A stretch of DNA of 64,000 nt from Microbacterium sp. CSI-V (lineage in GTDB: Bacteria; Actinomycetota; Actinomycetes; Actinomycetales; Microbacteriaceae): assembly GCF_001984105.1 (NCBI RefSeq), contig NZ_MTQM01000008.1, positions 310,001 to 374,000 on the forward strand, read 5' to 3'. Made by a program: the position numbers and the translations under genes. The notes under the pieces were generated by a model. The model was not told the DNA's origin. It did not search any database and saw nothing but the letters and a program-made list of their open reading frames with translations. Position 1 is the first letter of the stretch, and the number at the start of each line of letters is the position of its first letter. This document shows, piece after piece, positions 43,303-53,273 of this stretch.

Positions 43303-44517
43303 TCAGCGCTTCGAAGCGGCCAGCGACCCGGTCGTCTGCGCGACGGACGGGTCGAAGATCATGCACAGGATCTCGCGGTCGCCCTGCGCCCAGGTCTCCT
43401 TGGTCGGAGAGAGGTAGGTGTAGTCGAGAGTCGAGTCCGCGTACGGGATGCCCACGAAGGCGGCGAACGCCGCGTCGCACTTCTCGTAGGCCTGCTCCTC
43501 GAACACGCTCTCCCCGGGGAAGGCGCCGTCGTCGACCAGGAACGAGCTGAAGATCTCGAAGTTGTGGGGCTGGGCGCAGTCGAGCACGTTGTCGCTCGTG
43601 ATGTAGGTGGTCGCCAACTCGTCGAGGCACGTGCCCACCGGGAGCGCGAAGGTGTCGTTCTCCGCCGGGGGGAGGAACGGATCGAGAGGAGAGCCGGCAC
43701 TCGACGACGCCGCGCCCAGGGCGAACAAGAGGAAGAGGGCGATGCCGACGATGATCGAGAGCACCGTCATGACCGCCCCGGCCACGATGCCGCCGATGGC
43801 GAGGCCGCGGCCCTTCTCACCCGTCCGCTTCACCTGGGCGAGCGCCACGGAACCGGCGATGATGCCACCGATCGGGAAGACGAAGCCCAAGACGATCGCG
43901 ACGATCGCGACGGTGTTCGTCCGCTGCTCGGCGCCCGGAACCGGAGCCGGGGCGCCGTACCGAAACCCGGGAGGTACCGCGGCGTACCCGGCGGGCGGGA
44001 CGGGGGAACCGCCGGGAACGGTGGACGCGGGGTAACCGCCGGGGGCGGGCGGGGCCGGGTGGCCGCCGGGCGCGACCGGCGGCGCGGGTGCGCCCTCCGG
44101 CGCGTCGATGCCGGACGCCGTGTCCGGGCCGGCGGGGGCAGGGACGCTCCCGGCACCACCGGCCAGCAGCCCCTGCTGCGCGAGACGCACCCCGGCCAGG
44201 TGCGCCGCGTCGCGGATGATCTCGCCCACGCGGGCCGCGCCGACGGCGCCGCCCTTGAAGAACCCGCCGACCGCGGAGTGCTCGAACACGGCCAGGGTGC
44301 CCTCGGCACCCGGGGAGAGATGCACGTCGAACCGCACGTGCATGTCCTGTTCGGCGAACGCGCCCGCGACCACCGTCGTCCCCAGGCTCCCGCGGGAGAC
44401 GTCGAGCGAACCGCCGGGCGTCGGCTGCACGGTGAAGCCCTGCTCGGCCAGCGCCGAGCCCACGGCATCCCGTGCCTGATCGAGCGGAAGAAGAAGTCGC
44501 AGTTCTGCGGTCGCCAC
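43303..44517 (-). CDS. DUF4190/septum-formation-domain membrane protein
   Basis: 404 aa. An N-terminal cytosolic domain (about 1-115) is followed by a Pro/Gly/Ala-rich linker (115-195), two transmembrane helices of the DUF4190 type (IVAIVLGFVFPIGGIIAGSVALAQV, GLAIGGIVAGAVMTVLSIIVG) and an extracytoplasmic domain with paired Cys (VGTCLDELA, VLDCAQPHNFEIF, EKCDAAFAAFVG) like the septum-formation family. The start at GTG 44517 is chosen for AGGGGG upstream; a GTG at 44553 is possible. Function unknown; may be envelope-related. Confidence 0.75.
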   Translation of the reverse strand: MATAELRLLLPLDQARDAVGSALAEQGFTVQPTPGGSLDVSRGSLGTTVVAGAFAEQDMHVRFDVHLSPGAEGTLAVFEHSAVGGFFKGGAVGAARVGEIIRDAAHLAGVRLAQQGLLAGGAGSVPAPAGPDTASGIDAPEGAPAPPVAPGGHPAPPAPGGYPASTVPGGSPVPPAGYAAVPPGFRYGAPAPVPGAEQRTNTVAIVAIVLGFVFPIGGIIAGSVALAQVKRTGEKGRGLAIGGIVAGAVMTVLSIIVGIALFLLFALGAASSSAGSPLDPFLPPAENDTFALPVGTCLDELATTYITSDNVLDCAQPHNFEIFSSFLVDDGAFPGESVFEEQAYEKCDAAFAAFVGIPYADSTLDYTYLSPTKETWAQGDREILCMIFDPSVAQTTGSLAASKR

Positions 44518-44580
44518 GGATGCCCCCTGATCTCGTCGCACGGCGAGTGCCACGGCAGCGATCAGGCTATCGCCCGGCGG

Positions 44581-45774
44581 TCAGCGGATACGGCCCACCA
44601 GGTCGTCGCGCGTCAGGGTGTCGGCCTCCGCGAGCACGGAGCGGGCGGCGTCGCGGGCGTCCTCGACGTTCCACAGCAGCACGCCGACGACCCGGTCGTC
44701 GTCGAGGTAGTAGACGACGCCGCGGTCGGCGTCGATCCAGTCCTCCACCGTGGCGAGCGAGGAGTCGAGCGTGCCGACGGCCTCGTACCGGATGCCGAAC
44801 ACCGCCGAGTAGTAATACGGCGTGTGCGTGTACGGCTCCGCGGCGCCGGCGAGGTTGCGGCCGACGGCCCGGCCCATCTCATGGGCGTTGTCGACGTGCT
44901 CGACCCGGCGGCGCCCGAGCAGCCGGTCGGGGTAGCTCGCGACATCCCCCGCGGCCCACACGTCGTCGACCGACGAACGCAGCTGCGCGTCGACCACCAC
45001 GCCGTCGTCGACGGCGATCCCCGCCGCCTCGGCCAGGTCGGTCGCGACCTCGATGCCGAGCCCGCTCACCACGGCGTCCGCGCGCACCTCGCCGCCGCCC
45101 TCGAGCGCGAGCCGGATGCCGTCGGCATCCGCCTCTCCTGCCTCGACCTTCGATCCCGCGACGATCTCGACCCCGGCGTCGCGGAACAGCTTCTCGAACC
45201 GCTCCGCGAGCGCGGCCGGGAACACCGCGTCGCCGAGCACCGCGCCGGTGTGGATCAGGACCGTGTCGACCCCGTTCTGCACGAGGGCGGCCGCGAGTTC
45301 GGAGCCGATGTAGCCGCCGCCGACGACCGCGATGCGCTCGACCTCCTCGGACAGGGCGCGCAGCCGCCGGTAATCCGCGGCGGTGCGGAACGTCAGGGCC
45401 CGTTCGCCGCCGGAGCGGTCGTCGATCGGGAGCGGCACGGGGTGTCCGCCGGTCGCGAGCAGCAGCTTTCCGTACGAGTACGTCTCGCCGTCGGCATCCA
45501 CTTCGTGCGCCTCGGGGCGGACCGCGGTCGCGCGCGTGCGCAGCCGGATGTCGGCGCCGGTGTCGTCGGCGGTGCCGAGCGGCACCTTCTCCCACGTGAA
45601 CTCGTCGTCGGTCCACAGCTTCTTGCTGAGGGCGGGGCGCGTGTAGGGCTCGTCGACATCGTCGCTCAGGATGCCGATCGACCCGTCGGCGTCGATCTCG
45701 CGGATGCCGCGCGCCGCGGTGTCGGCGACCATCCCGCCGCCGACGATGAGGTAGTCGAAGTGTGTCGTGGCCAT
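44581..45774 (-). CDS. NAD(P)/FAD-dependent ferredoxin-reductase-like oxidoreductase
   Basis: 397 aa. FAD motif DYLIVGGGMVADTAARGI at the start, NAD(P) motif IAVVGGGYIGSELAAALV near 150, and second FAD motif VDDVWAAGDVASYP. It lacks a CxxC disulfide, so it belongs with the rubredoxin/ferredoxin reductase and AIF-like group. The electron acceptor is unknown and no ferredoxin gene is adjacent. A palindrome lies between it and the divergent M20 gene. Confidence 0.87.
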   Translation of the reverse strand: MATTHFDYLIVGGGMVADTAARGIREIDADGSIGILSDDVDEPYTRPALSKKLWTDDEFTWEKVPLGTADDTGADIRLRTRATAVRPEAHEVDADGETYSYGKLLLATGGHPVPLPIDDRSGGERALTFRTAADYRRLRALSEEVERIAVVGGGYIGSELAAALVQNGVDTVLIHTGAVLGDAVFPAALAERFEKLFRDAGVEIVAGSKVEAGEADADGIRLALEGGGEVRADAVVSGLGIEVATDLAEAAGIAVDDGVVVDAQLRSSVDDVWAAGDVASYPDRLLGRRRVEHVDNAHEMGRAVGRNLAGAAEPYTHTPYYYSAVFGIRYEAVGTLDSSLATVEDWIDADRGVVYYLDDDRVVGVLLWNVEDARDAARSVLAEADTLTRDDLVGRIR

Positions 45775-45861
45775 GCCGCCAGCCTCGCCGCCCTCGCCGC
45801 CCACCCGGGACGGCTGGACAGGCGAGGTGGCATCGGGTAGCGGGGGCCTGTGAGGAGATTC

Positions 45862-45915
45862 AGTGTCCAAGACACGCCGTACGGCGTCGGGCGGATGCGG
45901 CGTGTCTTGGACACT
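45862..45915. repeat. GTGTCCAAGACAC palindrome (copy 10)
   Basis: AGTGTCCAAGACACGCCGT pairs with CGGCGTGTCTTGGACACT-type arm in the gap between the divergent reductase and amidohydrolase genes. Confidence 0.8.
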
Positions 45916-45975
45916 CAAGCGCCGGGAGTGCCGCGGCACGGGACACCGCACGACGCGACGCATAGGCTCGGAGGC

Positions 45976-47190
45976 ATGAGTGTCGACCTCGAAAGCCTGT
46001 ACACCGACCTTCACACCCACCCCGAGCTGTCGTTCCAGGAGACCCGGACCGCCGGCGTCATCGCCCGGCACCTCGCGGACCTCGGACTCGAGGTCGAAGA
46101 GGGCGTCGGACGGACGGGCGTCGTCACGAAGATCGACAACGGCCCCGGTCCGGTGGTCTGGCTGCGCGCCGACATGGACGGCCTGCCCGTCGAGGAGCAG
46201 ACGGGCCTGGCCTACGCGAGCACCGCGCGCGGGACCGACCCGGCCGGCAACGCCGTTCCCGTGATGCACGCGTGCGGTCACGACATGCACGTCACCGCCC
46301 TGATCGGGGCGCTCGAGCGTCTCGTCGCCACCACGTCGGAGTGGTCGGGCACGGTCGTCGCGGTGTTCCAGCCCGCCGAGGAGTACGGCGCGGGCTCGCA
46401 GGCGATGATCGCCGACGGCGTGCTCGACCGGTATCCGCGGCCCGACATCGTGCTCGGGCAGCACGTGACACCGCTCCCCGCCGGAACGATCGGCGTGCGC
46501 CCCGGCACCCAGATGGCGGCATCCGACGGGCTCACCGTCGTCCTCCACGGCCGCGGCGGACACGGCTCGCGCCCCCACTCCACGATCGACCCGGTCGTCA
46601 TGGCCGCCGCCACCGTCATGCGCCTGCAGACGGTCGTCTCGCGCGAGGTCGACCCGCGCGATGTCGCGGTCGTCACGGTCGGCTCGATCCACGCGGGCCT
46701 GAAGAACAACATCATCCCGGCCGAGGCGAAGCTCGAGCTCAGCCTCCGCTACCCCGACGACGCGGCCCGCGCGCGGGTCATGAGCAAGGTCGAGCGGATC
46801 ATCCGCGCCGAGGCCGAGGCATCCGGAGCCGAGAAGACCCCCACCATCACGACCGATCACTCCCTGCCGCCCACCATCAACGACCCGGATGCCACGGCCC
46901 GCCTGACCGCGGCCTTCCGTCGGGCGTTCGGCGAGGCGGGCGTCGTCGACCCGGGCATGTTCACGGGCAGCGAGGACGTGTCGTGGTTCGCCCGCGAATC
47001 CGGCGCGCCGCTGTTGTTCTGGTTCTGGGGCGGAGTGGATCCGCAGACCTTCGCGGAGGCCCTGGCCGGCGGCACGATCGAGCGCGACATCCCCACCAAC
47101 CACTCGCCGTTCTTCGCGCCCGTCATGCAGCCGACGATCGATCGCGGCGTCGAGAACCTCGTGGTCGCGGCCCGGGAGTTCCTGGACTGA
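45976..47190 (+). CDS. M20 amidohydrolase (peptidase M20D, aminoacylase-like)
   Basis: 404-aa metallohydrolase: THPELSFQETRTAG near 15, WLRADMDGLPVEEQTGL, MHACGHDMHVTAL (metal Cys/His), QPAEEYGAGSQAMIADG (catalytic Glu) and GRGGHGSRPHSTIDPV. Members deacylate N-acyl amino acids, hippurate or indole-acetyl conjugates; the substrate is unknown. ATG follows GGAGG. Confidence 0.9.
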   Translation: MSVDLESLYTDLHTHPELSFQETRTAGVIARHLADLGLEVEEGVGRTGVVTKIDNGPGPVVWLRADMDGLPVEEQTGLAYASTARGTDPAGNAVPVMHACGHDMHVTALIGALERLVATTSEWSGTVVAVFQPAEEYGAGSQAMIADGVLDRYPRPDIVLGQHVTPLPAGTIGVRPGTQMAASDGLTVVLHGRGGHGSRPHSTIDPVVMAAATVMRLQTVVSREVDPRDVAVVTVGSIHAGLKNNIIPAEAKLELSLRYPDDAARARVMSKVERIIRAEAEASGAEKTPTITTDHSLPPTINDPDATARLTAAFRRAFGEAGVVDPGMFTGSEDVSWFARESGAPLLFWFWGGVDPQTFAEALAGGTIERDIPTNHSPFFAPVMQPTIDRGVENLVVAAREFLD

Positions 47191-47236
47191 TCGGCGCGCC
47201 CGTGTGAGGGTGGGAGGAACCTTTGGGGAGGCCGTC

Positions 47237-47731
47237 ATGACCATCACGCAGGATGAGACCCACGTGAACGCGCTGCTTCCGGGGGCGGCGGTGGTCGTCG
47301 GCATCCGCTCGCTCCTGATCTGGGCGATCGTGGCGGTGACGATGCTGGCGGTGTTCCTGCGCGGCAGCATGGGCAGCTGCTCGGGCGGCGTCACCGGCAG
47401 CGGGGGTTTTCTCGACGCCGAGGGACGACCGACCGACGTCGCCCCGATGTGCGGCTCGGTCACCGTGAGCGCGCACCCGCTGATCTACGTGGCGATCGGC
47501 CTGGTCGTGCTGTTCTCGCTGACGAGGATCCTGCGCCGTGCCGACACCGTCGAACGCGCCTTGAGCATCCTCCACAACGCCCGGATGGTGATCGTGGTGC
47601 TCACCCTCGTCACGTTCGTCGTGGGCTTCTGGGCCATCTCGACCCTTCGCGTCGAGGACTGGAACGACTACTCGCTGTTCGCGCCCCTCCCCTTCGCCGG
47701 GTTCGACATCACGACGCGCCCGATGGGCTGA
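47237..47731 (+). CDS. Membrane protein of unknown function
   Basis: 164 aa with three clear hydrophobic helices (about 20-42, 78-97 and 117-138). An external loop between the first two contains two Cys (GSCSGG, APMCGSV) that could form a disulfide. GGGGAGG precedes the ATG. I do not recognise a family. Confidence 0.7.
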   Translation: MTITQDETHVNALLPGAAVVVGIRSLLIWAIVAVTMLAVFLRGSMGSCSGGVTGSGGFLDAEGRPTDVAPMCGSVTVSAHPLIYVAIGLVVLFSLTRILRRADTVERALSILHNARMVIVVLTLVTFVVGFWAISTLRVEDWNDYSLFAPLPFAGFDITTRPMG

Positions 47732-47825
47732 CCGGCCCTGGCGCTCGCGTCAGCAGGCGCGCGTGCGCGACCGCCGGCGGGGGCGACGACGCCCGCGAAG
47801 ACGGCGAGCACACCTGCGTAGCCTT

Positions 47826-48676
47826 GTGGACGTGTCCGCCGCCGCCCGCCTCCGCGACGAGCTCGTCGCCCGCATCGACGCGACCGGTTTCGCCGCGCAC
47901 GGTGTGCACGTGAGGGTCGGCGACGACACCGCGACCCACCGCTGGGCGCCCGACGTGCGCAAGGAGATCCACTCCGTCGCCAAGGCCGTCGCCGTGCTCG
48001 CGGCCGGAATCGCGGCGGATGAGGGTCTCGTGTCGCTCGACGCCCCGCTGGGCGAGCTCGTGCCCACCTCCGCCGAGCTCACCCTGCGGCACCTGCTCAC
48101 CATGACCGGCGGAATCGACTTCGCGTACTCCGAGACGATGATGGGCGACTGGCCGACCTCGCCGCCGAGTTCCTCGCGCGGCCCTCGCGCGGCCGCGTCT
48201 TCCAGTACTCCAATGCCAGCACGTATACCGCGATGCACGCGCTGTCGAAGCGCACCGGCGACGTCGAGGAGTACCTGCGGCCACGGCTGTTCGCCCCGCT
48301 GGGCCTCGATGAGGTGCACTGGCGCCGCTGCCCGAACGGCCGCGTGCTCGGCGGCGAAGGTCTTGCCCTCCGCACCGACGAGATGGCGCGCCTGGGCCTG
48401 CTGATCCGCGACCGCGGGCTCTGGAACGGTCGCCGCCTCGTCTCGGCGAAGACGGTGGATGCCATGCACTCGGCGTGGATCGAGACGGGCAGTGCGGGCG
48501 AGGGCTACCGCCGCTATGCGATGGCCGGGTGGGACGGTCCGGGGAACGCCTGGCGCCTGCACGGTGCCCACGGACAGTTGATCGTCTTCGCCGGCGACGC
48601 GGTCGTCACGGTCACCGCGAACGATCACGCAGGCGCCGACGCGGTGGCATCCTTCATCGCGGAACGGGCCGCCTGA
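47826..48676 (+). pseudogene. Beta-lactamase-fold serine hydrolase, frameshifted
   Basis: The reading from GTG 47826 gives a class-C beta-lactamase-like N-terminus with SxxK as SVAK (IHSVAKAVAVLA) and HLLTMTGGIDFAYSE. After MMGDW (near 48150) homology jumps by one base to ADLAAEFLARPSRG, then FQYSNASTYTA (the YxN motif) and later HGAHGQ (third motif), ending at 48676. Restoring one G in GACTGGCC (as GACTGGGCC) gives a continuous 283-aa protein. A single-base loss in a G run could be real or a sequencing error; all three active-site motifs survive. Confidence 0.8.
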
Positions 48677-48756
48677 GAAGGCTCACGAACGCGCCGCGGA
48701 CCCCGCGCCCTCGGGGCTGACCGGCCTGGAACCCTCCGTCAGCGCGCGAGTGCACG

Positions 48757-48798
48757 CACTCGGGTGGGGGCGTCCGCAACGGCCGCCCCCACCGAGTC
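48757..48798. terminator. Bidirectional terminator hairpin
   Basis: GGTGGGGGC (48763-48771) pairs with GCCCCCACC (48785-48793), with ACTCG and CGAGT extending the stem. It lies exactly between the convergent serine-hydrolase and surface-glycosidase genes. Confidence 0.7.
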
Positions 48799-51700
48799 TC
48801 AGTCCTCGCGGCGGTCGACCCGTGACGAGGGGGTGCGACGGCGGAGGATCACACCGGCGCCGATGCCCGCGACCGCCAGCAGCAGCGCGGCGAGCGGGAG
48901 CACGGTGCCGGTGACGGCGAGCGCACCTGCCGTTCCCGACGACGCGATCGAGCCGGGGGCCGTGCCTGAGCCCGAGCCGACACCCGAGCCGGGCTCGGTG
49001 GGCGTGGGCGTCGGCGTCGGCTCACCCGGGCCTGCGGCCTCCGCGATCACGAACGGAGCGGAAGCCTCGGAGGCCGGCGACGATCCCGCCGCGTTGATCG
49101 CGATGACCCGCACCGTCCACGTGCCCGGCGCGAGGTCGGCCACGGTGGCGGAGACCGCCGCGGCGTCGACGGAGACCGACCGGTCCGCGCCGGCATCCGA
49201 GACGAACTCGAGCGTGTACCCCGTGATCGCCGAGCCGTTGTCGGCCGGAGCCTCCCACGATACGACCGCCGTGGTGCCGTCGACCTGGACCCCCGGCGCC
49301 GCGGGGGCGGCGGGGACGCCGATCTCGACACCGTCGGTCTCGAGCACGAACGGGGCGAACGCGATCCAATCGACGTCGGGGGCGATCGCATACCCGTTCA
49401 GCACGACCTGGTCCTGCTGGCTGGTGCGTTCGTCGATCACAAGGGTCTGCTTCGTGTTGCCGAACGTCACCGCCCCACCGTCGGTGGTGAGGTTCAGCGG
49501 CATCACGGCCTCCCAGAAGTTGGTCGCGGTGTACGTGTAGCGGAACGTCGAGCGCCCCACCAACCCGTCGTGACCGGCTTCCTGCGCCTGCAGCCCCAGG
49601 TCGACGACCTGCGGGTTGTAATCGTGGCGGCCCTCGATGTCGTCGTTCGAGTAGTGCACGATCGCGTCGTACGCCCCCGCCGTGTCGAACCCCGCCCCGC
49701 GGGCGATCGTGAGCGTTCCCTGGTTCGCCGGGACGGCGTCGGTGATGCCGAGCCCGCCGACGTAGCCCGAGCCGGAACCGTTCGTCAGCTCCGAGCCGAA
49801 GCCCTTCACCGCCGCGGTTCCGCCGAGCGTGGCCTTCGTGGCATCCTCCACCTCGACCTTGACGATCGCGGCGTCGCCCTCGACCGCGCGGGTCGTGCTG
49901 ACCGCGCTCACGCGGGCACCGCCCGTGCTGCGGAGTTCGATCTCGCTGATGCCCTCGGGCAGGTGGATGCGCGCTCGCTTCTGCCCCTCGGCGAAGGTGG
50001 TCGCGAGGCGGCCGTTGACGGTCAGGCCGAGGTCGGAGCCCTGCCAGTCGACCACCACGTCGTAGTAACCCGACTCGTCCGCCGACGGGTAGACGTCGAC
50101 CCGGTCACCGTCGCCGATCGACACCGCTCCTCCCTCGAGCTTCGCGGAGCCCGCCAGACGCAGGGTCGTGGCGGGGTACACCGCGTGCTGCGTGTTGGTG
50201 TCATCGCCCACGCGGGTGAGCTCGACACGGTCGACGGTGACACCGCCGTCCGCGCCGGCACCCGGAAGCAGGTTCTGCCCGTCTCGGCTGGTGCGCAGGC
50301 TCAGCGTGTGGGTGCCGGCATCCAGATTGACGTACACCTCGGCGGTGCCGCGGGCCGTGCCGCGCACGTTGTCGGGCTTGATCGCGTTGGCTCCGTACTG
50401 CACGGTCGCGGAGTCGGCATCGTCGACGAACAGCTCGTGCTGGGCGGCGCGACCCGGCGTGGCGGCGAGCACCGTGTAGCGGTACAGGCCCGGCTCGGCC
50501 ACGTCGACCTGCCAGTCCAGGCGCGCGTCGGCGCCCGTAAGGCCCGTGACGTCGCGGTCGCCCGAGAGGCGGTAGCCGCCACCCGGCTGTGAGCGCACGG
50601 CTCCCCCGGTGATCGCGAGGTCCTCGGCCTCCGCCCACCGGTGCGGCGCCTGCTGCGCGGCTTCGGCCGCGACATCGCGGTCGGTGGCCGGGGTGATGAC
50701 CACCTGGTACGCGGCGCTGGCGTCGGCCGACGGGATGCGCACTTGCACGGAGCCGCCCGAGACCGCGACGTCGTCATACGCGGCGACGACGCGCGGAGTG
50801 TCGGCGATGCCGTCGGTGCCCGAGATGAGGTCCTCGCGCACCTCGATGTCGACCGAGCCGCCGAAGGTGTCGCTCGACAGGCCGTTGACCGTGAGCAGCC
50901 CGTCGCGGCCCTGCTGCACTCCGCCGACGATCACCTGCGCGCGGCGGTTGGCGTCGTCGATCGCGGCGATCGCCTTCTCGCGGTTGGTGGTGACCTCGGC
51001 GGTCTGCGAGCCCTGCAGGTCGCCGTACCACTTGAACATCCACCAGCCGCCGTTGGCGGCGTTGACCTTGGCCTGGTTGTCGGACAACGTGCCGGATGCC
51101 GTCCAGTACGCGGTCTGCGCGTCGATCTTCGCCGCCTCGAAGCTGGAGAACCAGCGCAGGAGGTTGGCGGGCGAGCTCATGTCGTTGCTCGCGCCGTACT
51201 CGGTGATGTTGATCTGGGGGACCTTGTCCTCGGCGATGCCGAGATCCCGCGCGTACTGGCGGAACGCGTTCGCGCGATCCGGCATCCACTGGTATCCGCG
51301 CAGCTCGTGCCACACGTACACGTCGGGGACGGTGTTCGTGGCGATCGCGGAGCGCAGGAACGCCTTGATGTTGCCCTCACCGCGCCACGCGGCATCCCCG
51401 GGTCCGGCGATGCGGGGCCGGCTCAGCCCGTGCTTGGCGTAGACGTCGGTGATGACCTTCCAGGCCGCGGCCCAGTCGCTCGCCCCGCCGGGGGTGTAGC
51501 TGTCGGGCTGGCCGCCCTGCTGCAGGTAGCGGTTGTACTTGTCGTCGGTATTGAGCCACTGCAGGTCGAGCTCGTTGAAGGGGATGAACGTGTACTTCTC
51601 GGGGTCGTCGGCCCCGGTCGCGACCGCCTCGGTCACGATCTCCAGCACTTCGAGGTAGTCCCACACCCCGTCGCCTCCGGGCGTCCACTCCGACGTGAGC

Positions 51701-53085
51701 TTTCCGTCCGCGTCGCGCACGTACGTGCGGTCGTCGCCGGGGCGAACGCCCTGGTTGTAGGGCCAGTCCGGGTAGTAGTCCTGGGTGTAGATGTAGAGGT
51801 CTTCGCCGTGCTTGTCGAAGAACGTCTTCTCGATGTTGAAGGCGTCGCCGCCCGGGTGCTGCGTGCCGAACGGCGGCTTCTGCGACACGTTGGTCATGGC
51901 CGCGCCGTTGACGAGGGCCTGCGTGGGCGACTGCTCGTCGCCGAGGCCGTAGAGGGTTCCCGAGGCGCCGCCGCGGAAGTCGCCGGTGCGACGGCTCAGG
52001 TCGGCGACGATGTCCTCGGTCTGCCGCTCGGCGACCGAGACGGTCGCGGTGACCTTGCGCTCCGTACCCTCGACCACGCCGTCGACGGTGAACGTCGTGC
52101 CCGCCGTCGCGTACTGCGACGATCGTACGGCGTCCCAGCGGACGGCCGCGTCGGTCTTCAGTCCGGACTCGCGCGTCACGCCGACCCGAGCGGGCAGCAC
52201 GGGCGCCTGGCCGGCGGTGGTCGGCACCTGCCAGGCCGTCTGGTCCACCGCCGTGACGGGGCCCGCGGTGGCGGCGAAGCTCTGCGCCACCTGGTCGGAT
52301 GTCAGGGCGACGTCGTAGATCGAGAAGTCGTCGAACTCGCCGCCGAACAGGGCGGCCCACTGCGGCGCCCACGGCACCCGCCCGATCAGCCCGGAGCGGG
52401 TGCTCGACTCTGCGGCCAGCTTCGTGAAGTCGACCGCCGCGGCTTCACGTCGGACCAGCTCGCCGTTGATGTAGTACGACAGCGTCTGACCGTCGGCCAC
52501 CGAGGTGATCTGCGCCCAGGCGCCCGCGGTGAGCGGGACAGGCGAGACGGCCTTCACTTCGGCACCGGAGTTGGCGACGGCCTTGGACTGTCCGCCCTCG
52601 TTCGGGACGTAGTAGAGACCCCAGTTGTCGCGCGGCAGTGCGTCGCTGCCGATGATGTAGGCCCAGGGCAGGTTGCCGGAGTTCTTGCCGTCCCACTTGA
52701 TCCAGGTCGAGACGGTGAGCGCGGTGACTCCGTCGAAGAGCCCGGCGGGGATGTCGAGGTACGGGCTCGCCGAGCCCGACGAGCCCTGGGCGGCGCCCGG
52801 GAACAGTCCCGACGCGCCGGCGGCGGAGGTGGGTCCGGTGCCGCGCGCGAGCGACGCCGCGTTGCGCACGTGCGCGTCGAACGCGCCGCCCTTGGAGCCT
52901 TCGTTGGCGATGACGGATGCCGCGGCATCCCCGTCGAAGGTGTACTCGACGATGGGGCGGGGTGGGGTGTCGTCGGGCGCAGCGAAGGCCGCGGGAGCAC
53001 CGACGAGGCCGACGACCAGGGGCACGGTCACGCAGGCGGCGACGGCCGCGGAGACGCGGCACGGGGGATGGGTGTGGGGTCTCAT
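48799..53085 (-). CDS. Large surface-anchored multidomain glycosidase (clan GH-A type)
   Basis: 1428 aa. Signal peptide 1-35 ending AAFAA; LamG/concanavalin-like domain about 43-255; Ig-like Big_4 region about 265-340; TIM-barrel catalytic region about 345-720 with likely acid/base E505 (FNELDLQW) and nucleophile E629 (NITEYGAS), the N-E/E pair of clan GH-A; one or more carbohydrate-binding beta-sandwich domains about 770-1200; fibronectin type III about 1230-1320; then a Pro/Thr/Gly linker and LAVTG at 1389-1393, a membrane helix and RRR, a class-E-sortase-type anchor. Possibly GH39-related. It would cut a polysaccharide or glycoprotein glycan at the cell surface. CGAGGAAAC precedes the ATG. 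Three LacI operators separate it from the alpha-galactosidase operon. Confidence 0.85.
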   Translation of the reverse strand: MRPHTHPPCRVSAAVAACVTVPLVVGLVGAPAAFAAPDDTPPRPIVEYTFDGDAAASVIANEGSKGGAFDAHVRNAASLARGTGPTSAAGASGLFPGAAQGSSGSASPYLDIPAGLFDGVTALTVSTWIKWDGKNSGNLPWAYIIGSDALPRDNWGLYYVPNEGGQSKAVANSGAEVKAVSPVPLTAGAWAQITSVADGQTLSYYINGELVRREAAAVDFTKLAAESSTRSGLIGRVPWAPQWAALFGGEFDDFSIYDVALTSDQVAQSFAATAGPVTAVDQTAWQVPTTAGQAPVLPARVGVTRESGLKTDAAVRWDAVRSSQYATAGTTFTVDGVVEGTERKVTATVSVAERQTEDIVADLSRRTGDFRGGASGTLYGLGDEQSPTQALVNGAAMTNVSQKPPFGTQHPGGDAFNIEKTFFDKHGEDLYIYTQDYYPDWPYNQGVRPGDDRTYVRDADGKLTSEWTPGGDGVWDYLEVLEIVTEAVATGADDPEKYTFIPFNELDLQWLNTDDKYNRYLQQGGQPDSYTPGGASDWAAAWKVITDVYAKHGLSRPRIAGPGDAAWRGEGNIKAFLRSAIATNTVPDVYVWHELRGYQWMPDRANAFRQYARDLGIAEDKVPQINITEYGASNDMSSPANLLRWFSSFEAAKIDAQTAYWTASGTLSDNQAKVNAANGGWWMFKWYGDLQGSQTAEVTTNREKAIAAIDDANRRAQVIVGGVQQGRDGLLTVNGLSSDTFGGSVDIEVREDLISGTDGIADTPRVVAAYDDVAVSGGSVQVRIPSADASAAYQVVITPATDRDVAAEAAQQAPHRWAEAEDLAITGGAVRSQPGGGYRLSGDRDVTGLTGADARLDWQVDVAEPGLYRYTVLAATPGRAAQHELFVDDADSATVQYGANAIKPDNVRGTARGTAEVYVNLDAGTHTLSLRTSRDGQNLLPGAGADGGVTVDRVELTRVGDDTNTQHAVYPATTLRLAGSAKLEGGAVSIGDGDRVDVYPSADESGYYDVVVDWQGSDLGLTVNGRLATTFAEGQKRARIHLPEGISEIELRSTGGARVSAVSTTRAVEGDAAIVKVEVEDATKATLGGTAAVKGFGSELTNGSGSGYVGGLGITDAVPANQGTLTIARGAGFDTAGAYDAIVHYSNDDIEGRHDYNPQVVDLGLQAQEAGHDGLVGRSTFRYTYTATNFWEAVMPLNLTTDGGAVTFGNTKQTLVIDERTSQQDQVVLNGYAIAPDVDWIAFAPFVLETDGVEIGVPAAPAAPGVQVDGTTAVVSWEAPADNGSAITGYTLEFVSDAGADRSVSVDAAAVSATVADLAPGTWTVRVIAINAAGSSPASEASAPFVIAEAAGPGEPTPTPTPTEPGSGVGSGSGTAPGSIASSGTAGALAVTGTVLPLAALLLAVAGIGAGVILRRRTPSSRVDRRED

Positions 53086-53125
53086 GTTTCCTCGACGTTG
53101 AGTGACGGGACACGCGCATCGCATC

Positions 53126-53141
53126 TTGATAGCGCTTTCAG
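53126..53141. promoter_or_regulatory. LacI-type operator 1
   Basis: TTGATAGCGCTTTCAG, 41 bp upstream of the surface-glycosidase start. Matches the typical TGAAAGCGnTATCA LacI-family half-palindrome. Confidence 0.75.
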
Positions 53142-53192
53142 ACCGCGAGCATAGGGTGTGCGACTTCCGACCGCAAGGAGGTCGTCACATTT

Positions 53193-53231
53193 TTGATATC
53201 GCTTTCACATTGTGCTTGATAACGCTTTCAG
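53193..53231. promoter_or_regulatory. LacI-type operators 2 and 3
   Basis: TTGATATCGCTTTCAC (53193-53208) and TTGATAACGCTTTCAG (53216-53231), 23 bp apart, 43-80 bp upstream of the alpha-galactosidase. With operator 1 they form a three-site control region shared by both divergent units. Confidence 0.75.
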
Positions 53232-53273
53232 AATCGGTTAGCGTCCCTCTCGTTCGACACGACGGAGAGACGA

